This document shows positions 29,551-36,913 of a stretch of DNA of 64,000 nucleotides, piece after piece; position 1 is the stretch's first letter; the number at the start of each line of letters is the position of its first letter. Made by a program: the position numbers and the translations under genes. The notes below the pieces were generated by a model. It saw only the letters and a program-made list of their open reading frames with translations. It made no database searches and was not told where the DNA came from. The DNA lies in NCBI RefSeq assembly GCF_022637555.1, contig NZ_CP093342.1, forward strand, positions 2,046,001 through 2,110,000, read 5' to 3'. Origin of the DNA: Microbacterium sp. H1-D42. Its GTDB lineage: Bacteria > Actinomycetota > Actinomycetes > Actinomycetales > Microbacteriaceae.

Positions 29551-30048
29551 TCATTCGACCATCAGGTCGTCGATCTCGAGGTCCTCGTCGAGCAGGCAGT
29601 AGATGATCAGGTCGGGGTACTCCTGCGGTGCGATGTACAACAGCGTCAATCCTCCGTCGCCGAAGACGATCACCCCGTCCAGCGCGATGTCGTTCTTGAG
29701 GGACTCCAGCGCCTCCTCGAGATCGACGTCCTCGTCGTCTTCATACGCGGCCTCGGTCAGCTCCTCGGCGACCTCACGCTCGCGCGCATCGAGGATCTCC
29801 TCTGTCAGACGCGCCAGCGCGTGCTGCACCGTCTCCTGCATCACATCGAGATCGGGCAGGTCCTCACGCTCGAACTCCGCGACCGCGTCCTCGTCATCGT
29901 CGCCGGCCTCTTCGACGTCCTCATCGTCGTCGCGCTCGAGTTCCTCATCGAACTCGTACTCCACGGTCACGCGACGACCGCCTGGAAGTTCGGCGCTAGC
30001 GGTCAGCGCACCGTCATCGTCGGTGTCGACATCATCGAGATCGATCAT
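29551..30048 (-). CDS. Acidic protein of unknown function
   Basis: The 165-residue protein is strongly acidic throughout. Residues 1-65 are dominated by Asp and Glu (for example EELERDDDEDVEEAGDDDED). The rest looks like a small folded domain: helix LPDLDVMQETVQHALARLTEEILDAREREVAEEL, then FGDGGLTLLYIAPQEYPDLIIYCLLD, reminiscent of DUF2004-type proteins, but I cannot assign it. ATG 30048 has GAGGAGG upstream; the longer reading frame beyond 30048 is antisense to the LOG-like gene and is rejected. No signal peptide or membrane segment. It is convergent with the YbaK gene and divergent from the LOG-like gene. Confidence 0.8.
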   Translation of the reverse strand: MIDLDDVDTDDDGALTASAELPGGRRVTVEYEFDEELERDDDEDVEEAGDDDEDAVAEFEREDLPDLDVMQETVQHALARLTEEILDAREREVAEELTEAAYEDDEDVDLEEALESLKNDIALDGVIVFGDGGLTLLYIAPQEYPDLIIYCLLDEDLEIDDLMVE

Positions 30049-30108
30049 GGGAGCCTCCTCTCGACATGTTCTCACCGCTGTGCGCCGGAGGGAAGAGGTG
30101 GATGGCCG

Positions 30109-30114
30109 TAGGGT
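30109..30114 (+). promoter_or_regulatory. -10 box, leaderless start of LOG-like gene
   Basis: TAGGGT ends 6 nt before ATG 30121, with no Shine-Dalgarno sequence. Confidence 0.55.
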
Positions 30115-30120
30115 CGGCAC

Positions 30121-31206
30121 ATGAGAAGAACGCGCGGAGGCGTCGTCGACGTCGACTCCCTGGACGACTTCGATCGCCGCCTCGCGTATGGCCTCCACTC
30201 GCTGTCGGGCTGGCGCCTGCGCGACATCGACCTCACTGCTCGTCGCAAGGCGCTGCGCTCGGTCGACGTCGCCGGCGCGCTGTTCCTCGGCTGCGATCTG
30301 CTGCTCGAAGACGAGGAATCGATCCGGGCACGCGGCGCCGTGGTGTTCCCCTCCGTGCCGGACGCCCCGATCGACGCATATCGGACGACGCTGTACACCC
30401 CGCATGAGCTGTTCGCATCCGACGGCTACCTGCGCAGCCCCGACGCGCGCATCTACGGCTGGTCGCAGCGCGACAGCACCCGAGACGCGATGCTGGCCCA
30501 GTCGCTGCACGACCACAGCATCGGCATCGCGCTGGAGACCTGGGTGCGCGGCCGCACGCTGGTCGGAGTCATGGGCGGGCACAGCGCCGCGCGCGGAGAG
30601 CGCACGTACACGGACGGCGCGATGCTGGGGCGGATGCTGTCGCAGACCCACGCTGTGGCAACCGGCGGCGGCCCCGGCGCCATGGAAGCGGTGAATCTCG
30701 GCGGGTATCTGGCGACCTACGGTGATGACGCCGTCGACGAGGCAGTGCACATGCTGGCCGCCGTGCCGAGCTTCGCGCCCAGCGTCGGTGCGTGGGCGGA
30801 CGCCGCCTTCGCCGTGCGCGACCGCTTCCCGCAGGGCGCCGATTCACTGGGCATCCCGACCTGGCATTACGGCCACGAGCCGCCCAACCCGTTCGCGAGC
30901 GCAATCGCGAAGTACTTCCACAACGCGCAGCGGGAGGCGATCCTGCTCGAGGTCTGCCAGGGTGGCATCATCTTCCTGCCTGGTGCCGGCGGGACCGTGC
31001 AGGAGATCTTCCAGGACGCGTGCGAGAACTACTACGCCGACGAGTCTTCGATCGCACCGATGGTGCTGGTCGGGCGCGACTACTGGACGCAGCAGCTGCC
31101 AGCGTGGCCGCTGCTGCAGGCGCTCGCGAAGGGCCGCCCGATGGAGCAGCACGTGCACCTCGTCGACACCGTGCAGGAGGCGGCGGCACTCGTGTCGAAA
31201 CCGTGA
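30121..31206 (+). CDS. LOG-family (lysine decarboxylase-like) nucleotide-binding protein
   Basis: This 361-residue protein carries the LOG Rossmann signature: VGVMGGHSAARG near 147, AVATGGGPGAMEAVNLGGYLA near 177, and the GGIIFLPGAGGTVQEIFQDACENYY segment near 277 that matches PGGxGTxxE with Ala in place of the second Gly. LOG enzymes release cytokinin-type bases from nucleoside 5-monophosphates by phosphoribohydrolysis. This protein is much longer than plant-type LOGs (about 200 residues), with an N-terminal region of about 140 residues not seen in short LOGs. It may be a nucleotide-hydrolysing relative (inference). It is a single gene with its own leaderless promoter. Confidence 0.85.
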   Translation: MRRTRGGVVDVDSLDDFDRRLAYGLHSLSGWRLRDIDLTARRKALRSVDVAGALFLGCDLLLEDEESIRARGAVVFPSVPDAPIDAYRTTLYTPHELFASDGYLRSPDARIYGWSQRDSTRDAMLAQSLHDHSIGIALETWVRGRTLVGVMGGHSAARGERTYTDGAMLGRMLSQTHAVATGGGPGAMEAVNLGGYLATYGDDAVDEAVHMLAAVPSFAPSVGAWADAAFAVRDRFPQGADSLGIPTWHYGHEPPNPFASAIAKYFHNAQREAILLEVCQGGIIFLPGAGGTVQEIFQDACENYYADESSIAPMVLVGRDYWTQQLPAWPLLQALAKGRPMEQHVHLVDTVQEAAALVSKP

Positions 31207-31237
31207 CCTTGAAAACCGTGACCTAATCGTGAAAGCG

Positions 31238-31273
31238 AAAAAGCCCCGGAATCTGGCGAGAGATTCCGAGGCT
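31238..31273 (-). terminator. Terminator of tRNA-Lys
   Basis: A 13-bp stem with one mismatch (AGCCTCGGAATCT / AGATTCCGGGGCT on the minus strand), 6-nt loop, followed by TTTTT. It starts 7 bp after the tRNA 3' end. Confidence 0.85.
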
Positions 31274-31279
31274 GATCCG

Positions 31280-31352
31280 TGCACCCCCAGGGACTTGAAC
31301 CCTGAACCCATTGATTAAGAGTCAATTGCTCTGCCGATTGAGCTAGAGGTGC
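31280..31352 (-). tRNA. tRNA-Lys (anticodon CTT)
   Basis: The 73-nt cloverleaf reads 5'-GCACCTCTAGCTCAATCGGC... and ends ...GGGGGTGCA. The acceptor stem GCACCTC pairs with GGGGTGC (one G-T pair), with discriminator A. The anticodon loop CTCTTAA gives CTT, decoding AAG. The T-arm GGGTTCAAGTCCC is standard. The 3' CCA is not encoded and must be added by CCA transferase. It lies alone between convergent and divergent protein genes, with its own promoter and terminator. Confidence 0.97.
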
Positions 31353-31382
31353 GTGGCCCGGGATAACCCCGACCGAGGAATT

Positions 31383-31411
31383 ACATTACCAGTGCCCAGG
31401 GGTCGCTACAA
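31383..31411 (-). promoter_or_regulatory. Promoter of tRNA-Lys
   Basis: TTGTAG (31406-31411), a 17-bp spacer and TAATGT (31383-31388) on the minus strand, ending 30 bp before the tRNA 5' end. Confidence 0.6.
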
Positions 31412-31464
31412 ATCGAGGTCATCCCGGGCGCGTTGCAGAGCCCTCCTGGCACATGGCGGCGGTC

Positions 31465-31470
31465 TATCCT
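31465..31470 (+). promoter_or_regulatory. -10 box, leaderless start of IMPase-family gene
   Basis: TATCCT ends 6 nt before GTG 31477, with no Shine-Dalgarno sequence. Confidence 0.55.
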
Positions 31471-31476
31471 GGTCAC

Positions 31477-32298
31477 GTGACAGACTCCCCCGCCGCCACA
31501 GACTCCGCCACGGATCTCGATGCCGACCTCGCTCTGGCACTGCGTCTGGCTGACGCCGCCGACGCACAGTCATTGACGCGATTCGACGCCGCCGACCTGC
31601 AGGTTTCCCTGAAGGCGGACCGCTCGCACGTCACCGACGCCGACCTCGCGACCGAGCGCGCCATCCGCGCCCTGCTGACCGCTGAGCGTCCCCGTGACGG
31701 CATCTTCGGCGAGGAGTTCGGCGCCGAGGGCGACACGCACCGGCAGTGGATCATCGATCCGATCGACGGCACCGCGAACTTCCTGCGCGGGGTTCCGCTG
31801 TGGGGCACGATGATCGCGCTGGCCATCGACGGCGTCCCGCAGATCGGTGTCGTCAGCATGCCAGCGCTCGGGCGGCGCTGGTGGGCCGCATCCGATCGCG
31901 GAGCATGGACCGCGACGCCGGCCGGCACGCGTCGCCTCGGCGTCTCGAGCGTTGATTCACTCGAGGATGCGAGCGTGAGCTTCCAGAGCATCGCGCAGTG
32001 GTCGGATGCCGGAAAGCTGCCCGAGCTGATGGCCGTGGCCGACACGGTCTGGCGCGACCGCGCGTATGGCGACGTGTACAGCTACATGCTGCTGGCGGAG
32101 GGCCGGATCGACATGGTCGCCGAGTTCGACGTCAAGGAGTACGACATCGCGGCGGCCGTGCCGATCGTGCGCGAAGCGGGGGGACGCATGACGGCGTTCG
32201 ACGGCAGGGACACCCTCTCCGACCTGTCTGCGCTGGCGACCAATGGCCTGCTGCACGAGAAGTTCCTGACCCTGTTCCGCGACGTGCAGCGCTCCTGA
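31477..32298 (+). CDS. hisN: Inositol monophosphatase-family phosphatase, probable histidinol-phosphatase
   Basis: The 273-residue Mg-dependent phosphatase has GIFGEEFGAEG (metal Glu) near 72, QWIIDPIDGTANFLRGVPLWGT near 90 (the DPxDGT metal motif) and VKEYDIAAAVPIVREAGGRM near 217 (the WD/YD-type third motif with Tyr in place of Trp). Actinobacterial histidinol-phosphatase HisN shows this same pattern, so removal of phosphate from histidinol phosphate in histidine synthesis is the favoured role. Inositol phosphate remains possible. GTG 31477 is placed directly behind a -10 box; an ATG at 31453 is in frame but lies upstream of that box. Confidence 0.82.
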   Translation: MTDSPAATDSATDLDADLALALRLADAADAQSLTRFDAADLQVSLKADRSHVTDADLATERAIRALLTAERPRDGIFGEEFGAEGDTHRQWIIDPIDGTANFLRGVPLWGTMIALAIDGVPQIGVVSMPALGRRWWAASDRGAWTATPAGTRRLGVSSVDSLEDASVSFQSIAQWSDAGKLPELMAVADTVWRDRAYGDVYSYMLLAEGRIDMVAEFDVKEYDIAAAVPIVREAGGRMTAFDGRDTLSDLSALATNGLLHEKFLTLFRDVQRS

Positions 32299-32323
32299 GC
32301 GCCGCACGCACCCCTTCCTCCCC

Positions 32324-32908
32324 ATGAGTCATATGAGAACCCGATATCCGCTCGCCGTCGGCGTGCTGCTGACGGCGCTGGCCCTGGCCTCCTGTGCCCC
32401 CGCCGCGGCCCCTCAGTCGTCGCCGACGGCCCCAGCCGCTGCACCGTCGACGCCACCGCCCGCGACCGTCACATCGGCCCCAGAGGACGAGACCGCGCCC
32501 GAGCCCGGCGCGGCGCCCACGTGCGACACGATCATCTCCCCCGGGACGGTCGACGCACTGAAGTCACAGGGCTGGACGTCGATGCAGGAGGAGTTCCGCA
32601 TCGGCGAGACGGTCGTCGACGACGGCCTGATGTGCATGTGGGCGGACTTCAGCACGGCATCGGATCACGGCCAGATGTATGCCTGGGGTCCGATCAGCGA
32701 GGCGACCGCCGACACGGCGATGGCCGGTCTGCAGCGCGACGGATGGCTGCTGTCGCAGGACGGCGATCGCACGTACTTCACCGAGGATCCGGCATACGCG
32801 ATCGCAACCGACGCCGACGGATTCGGGATGACCTACGAATTCGGCGACGGCTGGGTGAAGTTCGCCGACACGAAGCAGGGCCTGCTGCTCATCGAGTGGC
32901 AGGGCTGA
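32324..32908 (+). CDS. Secreted lipoprotein, unknown function
   Basis: The 194-residue protein has an N-terminal lipoprotein signal (RTRYPLAVGVLLTALALASC, lipidated Cys near 23). A low-complexity linker rich in Ala, Pro, Ser and Thr follows to about residue 65, then a globular part with two Cys in ...APTCDTII and DGLMCMWADF that could form a disulfide. It should be anchored outside the membrane. An in-frame ATG at 32333 is an equally good start; neither has a Shine-Dalgarno sequence. It follows the phosphatase gene by 25 bp and may be co-transcribed. I do not recognise the family. Confidence 0.78.
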   Translation: MSHMRTRYPLAVGVLLTALALASCAPAAAPQSSPTAPAAAPSTPPPATVTSAPEDETAPEPGAAPTCDTIISPGTVDALKSQGWTSMQEEFRIGETVVDDGLMCMWADFSTASDHGQMYAWGPISEATADTAMAGLQRDGWLLSQDGDRTYFTEDPAYAIATDADGFGMTYEFGDGWVKFADTKQGLLLIEWQG

Positions 32909-32928
32909 CAGCCCCGCGAGCAGGCGAG

Positions 32929-32954
32929 GTGGCGCCGCCGCAGGACGGCGCCAC
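32929..32954. terminator. Hairpin between convergent genes
   Basis: GTGGCGCCG / CGGCGCCAC, a 9-bp perfect stem with an 8-nt loop, lies between the lipoprotein gene and the minus-strand small membrane gene. It could serve both directions. Confidence 0.6.
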
Positions 32955-32959
32955 GAGGC

Positions 32960-33157
32960 TCACTGCTGGTTCTGGTTCCAGTTGTCGCTGCGCTTGGTGG
33001 CCGAGCCGCGCTGACGCATGACGTAGGCCATCGCAAGGCTGACCAGAAGGATGCCCGCCGTGAAGGCGTAGCCCTGACCGGTCGGCAGCGAGTGCGAGAT
33101 CCCGAACAGGTAGAACCCGCCAAGGAACAGAACGATGAACACGATGAAATCGACCAC
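32960..33157 (-). CDS. Small membrane protein, unknown function
   Basis: The 65-residue protein has two hydrophobic segments (about 3-20 and 30-46) and a hydrophilic C-terminus rich in Gln and Asn (ATKRSDNWNQNQQ). GTG 33157 is preceded by GGAAGG at a workable distance. The family is unknown. It is a single gene bordered by a hairpin downstream; codon use resembles the neighbours, which supports a real gene. Confidence 0.65.
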   Translation of the reverse strand: MVDFIVFIVLFLGGFYLFGISHSLPTGQGYAFTAGILLVSLAMAYVMRQRGSATKRSDNWNQNQQ

Positions 33158-33248
33158 GTCGAAGCCCTTCCAGGTCGTCGGATAACCTCTCCAGCTTAGT
33201 CTTCCCGCGCCGTGGTCCGGTGCCGCCGCACGACAGCGTCGGCGGCGC

Positions 33249-33254
33249 TATGTT
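33249..33254 (+). promoter_or_regulatory. -10 box before uORF/TetR gene
   Basis: TATGTT ends 7 nt before ATG 33262, the start of an 8-codon ORF. The same mRNA would encode the TetR regulator from GTG 33279. Confidence 0.5.
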
Positions 33255-33261
33255 GGACGGT

Positions 33262-33288
33262 ATGCCGATGAGGATGCCGTGGTCGTGA
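33262..33288 (+). CDS. Leaderless 8-codon upstream ORF (MPMRMPWS)
   Basis: ATG 33262 would be at the 5' end of the mRNA if TATGTT is the -10 box. The ORF ends at TGA 33286-33288, which overlaps the start region of the TetR gene (GTG 33279, with a second GTG at 33285) in another frame. A ribosome ending here could restart on the regulator. Whether it is translated is unproven; it may be an accident of the sequence. Confidence 0.35.
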   Translation: MPMRMPWS

Positions 33289-33884
33289 CCAGCGCCCGCT
33301 CCGCCCGTCGTGGCCGTCCTGGCCATGACCGCGAGGATGTGATCCGCGTGGGCGTCGAGCTGTTCAACGAGCAGGGATACGACGCCACATCCGTGTCGGA
33401 CCTGACCAATCGGCTCGGCGTGACGAAATCCGCCCTGTACCACCACGTCGATTCCAAGGCGCAGATCCTCGAGATCGCGCTGGAGGACGCGCTGGGCGGG
33501 CTCGAAGACGCGTTGGATGCCGCGCTGCGGCGCGCCACGCCGGCCGAGCGACTGACGGCGATCGTCGAGGGCGCCGTGAGCGTGCTGACAGCACGGCAGC
33601 CCCAGGTGACGCTGCTGCTGCGACTGCGGGGGAACAGCGACGTCGAGGTGGCAGCACTCGAGCGCCGCCGCAACTTCGACCACACCGTGACAGGGCTCGT
33701 TCGCGAAGCGCAGTCCGAAGGGCTCGTGCGCGCCGATCTGGATGCCGGTGTCGCCACACGCCTGATCTTCGGCATGATCAACTCGCTGGTCGAGTGGTAT
33801 CGGCCGGACGGTCCCGTCGACCCGGAGCTGCTGGGCCGGGAAGTGCTCGCGGTGGCCCTGGACGGGCTGCGCCCGCGGGACTGA
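33279..33884 (+). CDS. TetR-family transcriptional regulator
   Basis: The 201-residue protein has the TetR helix-turn-helix at about residues 15-60 (IRVGVELFNEQGYDATSVSD, then LTNRLGVTKSALYHHVDSKAQILE). The C-terminal domain has no assignable ligand. GTG 33279 follows GAGGA at the right spacing; GTG 33285 is an alternative. An 8-codon ORF overlaps its start. No adjacent gene shares its direction; it converges with an SDR gene (41-bp gap). Its target is therefore not obvious from context. Confidence 0.87.
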   Translation: MVVTSARSARRGRPGHDREDVIRVGVELFNEQGYDATSVSDLTNRLGVTKSALYHHVDSKAQILEIALEDALGGLEDALDAALRRATPAERLTAIVEGAVSVLTARQPQVTLLLRLRGNSDVEVAALERRRNFDHTVTGLVREAQSEGLVRADLDAGVATRLIFGMINSLVEWYRPDGPVDPELLGREVLAVALDGLRPRD

Positions 33885-33925
33885 CGCGCTTTCGACGGCC
33901 TGTCGCTCACACCGGTACGGACGCG

Positions 33926-34816
33926 TCAGCGCCGCGGGCGGCCGGCAGCCAGCATCCGATCCGCCTGCTCGCAGATCCTCTCGGCCTCGCCGGGGTCGGC
34001 GATGGCGGCGTACAGGCGACGTTCGCGGGGCGCTCCTGACAGGCCGAGCGGCCCGCGGGGCGCGAAGAAGTGGCCCGAGTCGTCAGAGGCGAGCGCCGCG
34101 AGGGCCGGCTCTGCGGCCCGCGCGGGTGAGTTGCCCACAGCCCCGACGATCCGCGCCACGGAGCTGGGCGCCCCGGTGCGCATGTCCGCCGCGATGCCGG
34201 TGGCCGGAACCACCCCGGGGTGACACAGATTCACGCGCACGCCGAGCCCCTCTTCGTCGCAGCGCCGCGCAAGGGCGACGCCGTAGAGCCCGAGGGCGCG
34301 CTTCGAAGCCGCATACGCCCGCAGCGGTCGATACCGGCGCTCGGACTGGAGGTCATCGAGCCGTCCGCGGGCGGCGGCGAGGCTGAGCTGGATGGCGATG
34401 TGCGCGCGGCCGGCGCACAGCAGCGGCAGGAGCGCCGCGGTCAGTGCGACATGTGCGAGAAAGTTCGTCTGGAAGTGCAGCTCGAAGCCGTCCTCGGTGA
34501 CATGACGCTCAGTGTCCCCCAGCATCACGACGCCGGCATTCAGCACGAGCAGCCCGATCGGCTCGCCGCGCTCCAGCATCCGCTCGGCGAACGCCGAAAC
34601 TGATGACAGCCTGGCGAGGTCGACATCTGCGATCTCGACCTGCGCAGCGGAGTGGGATCGTCGGATGCTGTCGCGTGCAGCTTTCCCGCGCCGACGGTCC
34701 CGGACGGGAAGGATGAGGTTCGCGCCCTCACCTGCGAGCACCCGCGCGATCTCGAGCCCGATGCCACTGCTGGCGCCAGTCACGAGCGCGCACCGATCCG
34801 TCCACATGACCGCCAT
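33926..34816 (-). CDS. Short-chain dehydrogenase/reductase
   Basis: The 296-residue SDR has the cofactor motif ALVTGASSGIGLEIARVLAG at residues about 10-29, basic residues after the second strand (PVRDRRRGKAARD) that favour NADP, LNAGVV near 93, and YAASK near 168 with the catalytic Tyr and Lys. The residue before the catalytic Tyr region that usually supplies Ser is in IQLSLAAAR. It resembles the retinol-dehydrogenase/WW-domain-oxidoreductase-like branch. No operon partner. The substrate is unknown. It is followed downstream by the convergent TetR gene. Confidence 0.85.
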   Translation of the reverse strand: MAVMWTDRCALVTGASSGIGLEIARVLAGEGANLILPVRDRRRGKAARDSIRRSHSAAQVEIADVDLARLSSVSAFAERMLERGEPIGLLVLNAGVVMLGDTERHVTEDGFELHFQTNFLAHVALTAALLPLLCAGRAHIAIQLSLAAARGRLDDLQSERRYRPLRAYAASKRALGLYGVALARRCDEEGLGVRVNLCHPGVVPATGIAADMRTGAPSSVARIVGAVGNSPARAAEPALAALASDDSGHFFAPRGPLGLSGAPRERRLYAAIADPGEAERICEQADRMLAAGRPRR

Positions 34817-34871
34817 CGCTCCCCCTCGTGCGACCGACCCAGAACCCGCAATCTATCGGAGAGCGACAACG

Positions 34872-34911
34872 AAAAGAACCCCGGCCTCCGCATGAACATG
34901 CGAGGCCGGGG
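34872..34911 (-). terminator. Terminator of ssrA
   Basis: On the minus strand CCCCGGCCTCGCATG pairs with CATGCGGAGGCCGGGG (one bulged base), followed by TTCTTTT. It lies about 20 bp beyond the tmRNA CCA end. Confidence 0.85.
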
Positions 34912-34931
34912 CTCTCTCCTGTGACAGCGGT

Positions 34932-35301
34932 TGGTGGAGCTGGGGGGAATCGAACCCCCGTCCGACGCTGTTAATCCACGTCTTCTCCGGGCGCAGTCTA
35001 TGAAAGCGTTCTACTCGGCTCCGACCTTTGTCACAGACACCTAAGTCGACAAGCCCAGCCTGGGAAGAGTCCCACGTGACGTCCAGACGCCATCACGCAG
35101 CAAGATCCCTAGATGACGCCAGGGTCCGTATCGGGATCACATACGGTCTGACGGACTATCGGGCTCGCTTATGCAGCGAGGGCGAAGTCGTTGCGCTTGG
35201 ATTCGGCAACTATGGTTTTGCAGGGAGCGTTCACGAGATAACCCTGCATCCTCGGCCCGCTTCTCGTCGATACACAGGCGCCGTCGAAACCGATCAGCCC
35301 C
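34932..35301 (-). ncRNA. ssrA: Transfer-messenger RNA (tmRNA)
   Basis: The 370-nt RNA starts GGGGCTGATCGGTTTCGACGG and ends ...GGTTCGATTCCCCCCAGCTCCACCA; the 5' GGGGCU pairs with AGCUCC to close the alanine-type acceptor stem, and CCA is encoded. The tag reading frame is at 35169-35207 (GCC GAA TCC ... TAA) and gives AESKRNDFALAA. The tag marks proteins from stalled ribosomes for proteolysis; ALAA is the usual degradation end. No strong promoter hexamers are visible in the 120 bp upstream. A rho-independent terminator follows. Confidence 0.96.
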
Positions 35302-35423
35302 GTGGACCTTCTTGCGAAGGAGCCGCTGTCACACTGTGGAATTACCAGACAGATGCCGAAGCACCCGAGCATCACAGGTTACAACGGATCCGGCCTCGAC
35401 GCTATTCCGCGCCGGCGACAGCA

Positions 35424-35744
35424 TCAGTGCTGGGACATCTCGACGAGCAGGCTCCCGACCACGATGAAGCCGATGCCGACGATCATCCGACGGGTCAGAG
35501 GGTCCTTCCACAGCACGCGCGCCATGACCGCGATCAGGACGATGCCGATGGCCGTCCACAGCCCGTAGGCGACGCCGACCGGCATGCCCGTCTCGAGAGT
35601 GATGCCGAGGAAGGTGAAGGCGAGCACGTAGCTGATGACCACGGGGATGAGCCATACCCGCTTGCGGAAGCCGTCACTCGCGCGCAGCGACAGCGTCCCG
35701 GTGACCTCGAAGCCGATCGCGAGGAGCAGCCATACCCAGCTCAC
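35424..35744 (-). CDS. SMR-family multidrug efflux subunit
   Basis: The 106-residue protein has four hydrophobic helices. Helix 1 carries the essential membrane Glu (Glu13 in LLLAIGFEVTGTLSL), and helix 3 the GVAYGLWTAIG motif. Its gene overlaps the end of the upstream SMR gene by 4 bp, so the two are made together. Paired SMR proteins often work as a heterodimer and export cationic drugs or guanidinium-type compounds using the proton gradient. The substrate is unknown. Confidence 0.92.
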   Translation of the reverse strand: MSWVWLLLAIGFEVTGTLSLRASDGFRKRVWLIPVVISYVLAFTFLGITLETGMPVGVAYGLWTAIGIVLIAVMARVLWKDPLTRRMIVGIGFIVVGSLLVEMSQH

Positions 35745-36091
35745 GTCAGAGCCTCGTCATCGTCGGTTCGACGCGGATGCGAGCCCGTCTCGACCAGGAT
35801 GACTCCCACGATGATGATGGCAATGCCGATCAGCGCACCGGCGCTGATCGTCTCCGCGAAGATCGTCGTGCCCAGCAGCGCGACGAGAGCGACGCCGACC
35901 GCTCCCCAGATGCCGTACGCGACCCCGATCGGCAGGCCGGCACGCAGGGTCAGCCCGACGAGGGTGAACGCTGCCGCATAGGCGACGGCCACCGGCACCA
36001 CCCATACCGGGTGATCGACGGCCGCGCGCAGCATGATCGTGCCTGAGACCTCGGCGATGATCGCGCCGGCCAGCAACACCCATTTCTTCAC
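35741..36091 (-). CDS. SMR-family multidrug efflux subunit
   Basis: The 116-residue partner of the downstream SMR protein has four helices, Glu14 in LLAGAIIAEVSGTIML, and GVAYGIWGAVGVALVAL in helix 3. It is about ten residues longer than its partner at the C-terminus, with a charged tail (HPRRTDDDEA). Such asymmetry is common in SMR heterodimers, where the tails fix opposite orientations. GGGACCG precedes the ATG only weakly. Confidence 0.92.
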   Translation of the reverse strand: MKKWVLLAGAIIAEVSGTIMLRAAVDHPVWVVPVAVAYAAAFTLVGLTLRAGLPIGVAYGIWGAVGVALVALLGTTIFAETISAGALIGIAIIIVGVILVETGSHPRRTDDDEALT

Positions 36092-36187
36092 GGGCGGTCC
36101 CTTTCTGACATGGCGCTGCGGGTTCAGCTGCGGTTCGCCACGCCGAGTTTAGTGCTCCGCGTGGTCCTCGATGTCATCTCGGTGTCG

Positions 36188-36193
36188 TACAGT
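36188..36193 (+). promoter_or_regulatory. -10 box, leaderless start of SIMPL gene
   Basis: TACAGT ends 7 nt before ATG 36201, with no Shine-Dalgarno sequence. Confidence 0.5.
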
Positions 36194-36200
36194 CACAGCC

Positions 36201-36863
36201 ATGAGCGAAGTCATCATCACCGTCCGCGGCGAGCACGAGCTGCGCATCGCGCCCGAGCGCGCCACGCTGCACCTGTCGGTCGCCTTCGACGGTTCCGTCC
36301 GGGAGAAGGTCGTCGAGCGCACTCTCACCCTGGCTGCACCCGTCCGAGACGGAATCGCCTCCCGCGAGAACAGCGGCAGCATCACGGAGTGGACCAGTCA
36401 GCGCATGAACGTCTACGCCGAACGTCCGTGGAACAACGAGGGCAAGCGACTCGCCCCGGTGTATCGGGCGAGCATCGACTTCACCGCCACGTTCTCCGAC
36501 ATCTCCGAGATGTCGGTGTGGGTCACCGAGCTCTCGGTCGCCGAAGGCGTGAACGTCGGGCATGTCGACTGGCATCTCACCCCCGAGACCGAGCGCGAGG
36601 TCGAACGTGAAGTGGCCACCCAGGCCGTCGGCGTCGCGGTCTCCCGTGCCCGCGCCTACGCCGAGGCCCTCGGTCTGCAGAGCATCACGCCCCTCGAGAT
36701 CGCCGACCGCGGCCTCATCTCCGAGGGCGGCGCCCCGATGCCGAAGGCGATGATGCGCGGAGCGGTGATGGCGATGGATGCTGCCGGTGCGCCGCCGATG
36801 GAGTTCCAGGGCGAGGAGATCACGGTGTCGGCGACCGTCGAGGGGCGCTTCTCAGCGAGCTGA
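36201..36863 (+). CDS. SIMPL-domain protein
   Basis: The 220-residue protein matches the SIMPL (DUF541) pattern: EVIITVRGEHELRIAPERATLHLSV at the start, repeated alternating strands, and a C-terminal strand VSATVEGRFSA. Unlike the periplasmic members it shows no signal peptide, so it probably stays in the cytoplasm. The region RGLISEGGAPMPKAMMRGAVMAMDAAGAP near 170-200 is a Met/Ala-rich loop. The molecular role of the family is poorly known. It is a single gene convergent with hflX, separated by a 14-bp stem. Confidence 0.85.
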   Translation: MSEVIITVRGEHELRIAPERATLHLSVAFDGSVREKVVERTLTLAAPVRDGIASRENSGSITEWTSQRMNVYAERPWNNEGKRLAPVYRASIDFTATFSDISEMSVWVTELSVAEGVNVGHVDWHLTPETEREVEREVATQAVGVAVSRARAYAEALGLQSITPLEIADRGLISEGGAPMPKAMMRGAVMAMDAAGAPPMEFQGEEITVSATVEGRFSAS

Positions 36864-36869
36864 GACGAC

Positions 36870-36910
36870 GTCTCGGATGCCGGTGCGCGCGGCTCCCCGG
36901 CATCCGAGAC
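36870..36910. terminator. Bidirectional terminator
   Basis: A perfect 14-bp stem (GTCTCGGATGCCGG / CCGGCATCCGAGAC) with a 13-nt loop lies between the SIMPL gene stop and the hflX stop. Confidence 0.75.
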
Positions 36911-36913
36911 GAC

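Noticed and set aside
29551..30750. Extended frame of the acidic protein to 30750
   Set aside because: The upstream 234 codons are antisense to the LOG-like gene; the SD and start at 30048 fit better.
33881..33929. CTGACGCG...CGCGTCAG inverted repeat between TetR and SDR genes
   Set aside because: Eight-bp arms with a 33-nt loop overlapping both stops; too loose to call a terminator.
35302..35423. Possible extra gene or strong ssrA promoter
   Set aside because: No ORF with support and no convincing -35/-10 pair; only part of the ssrA upstream region.
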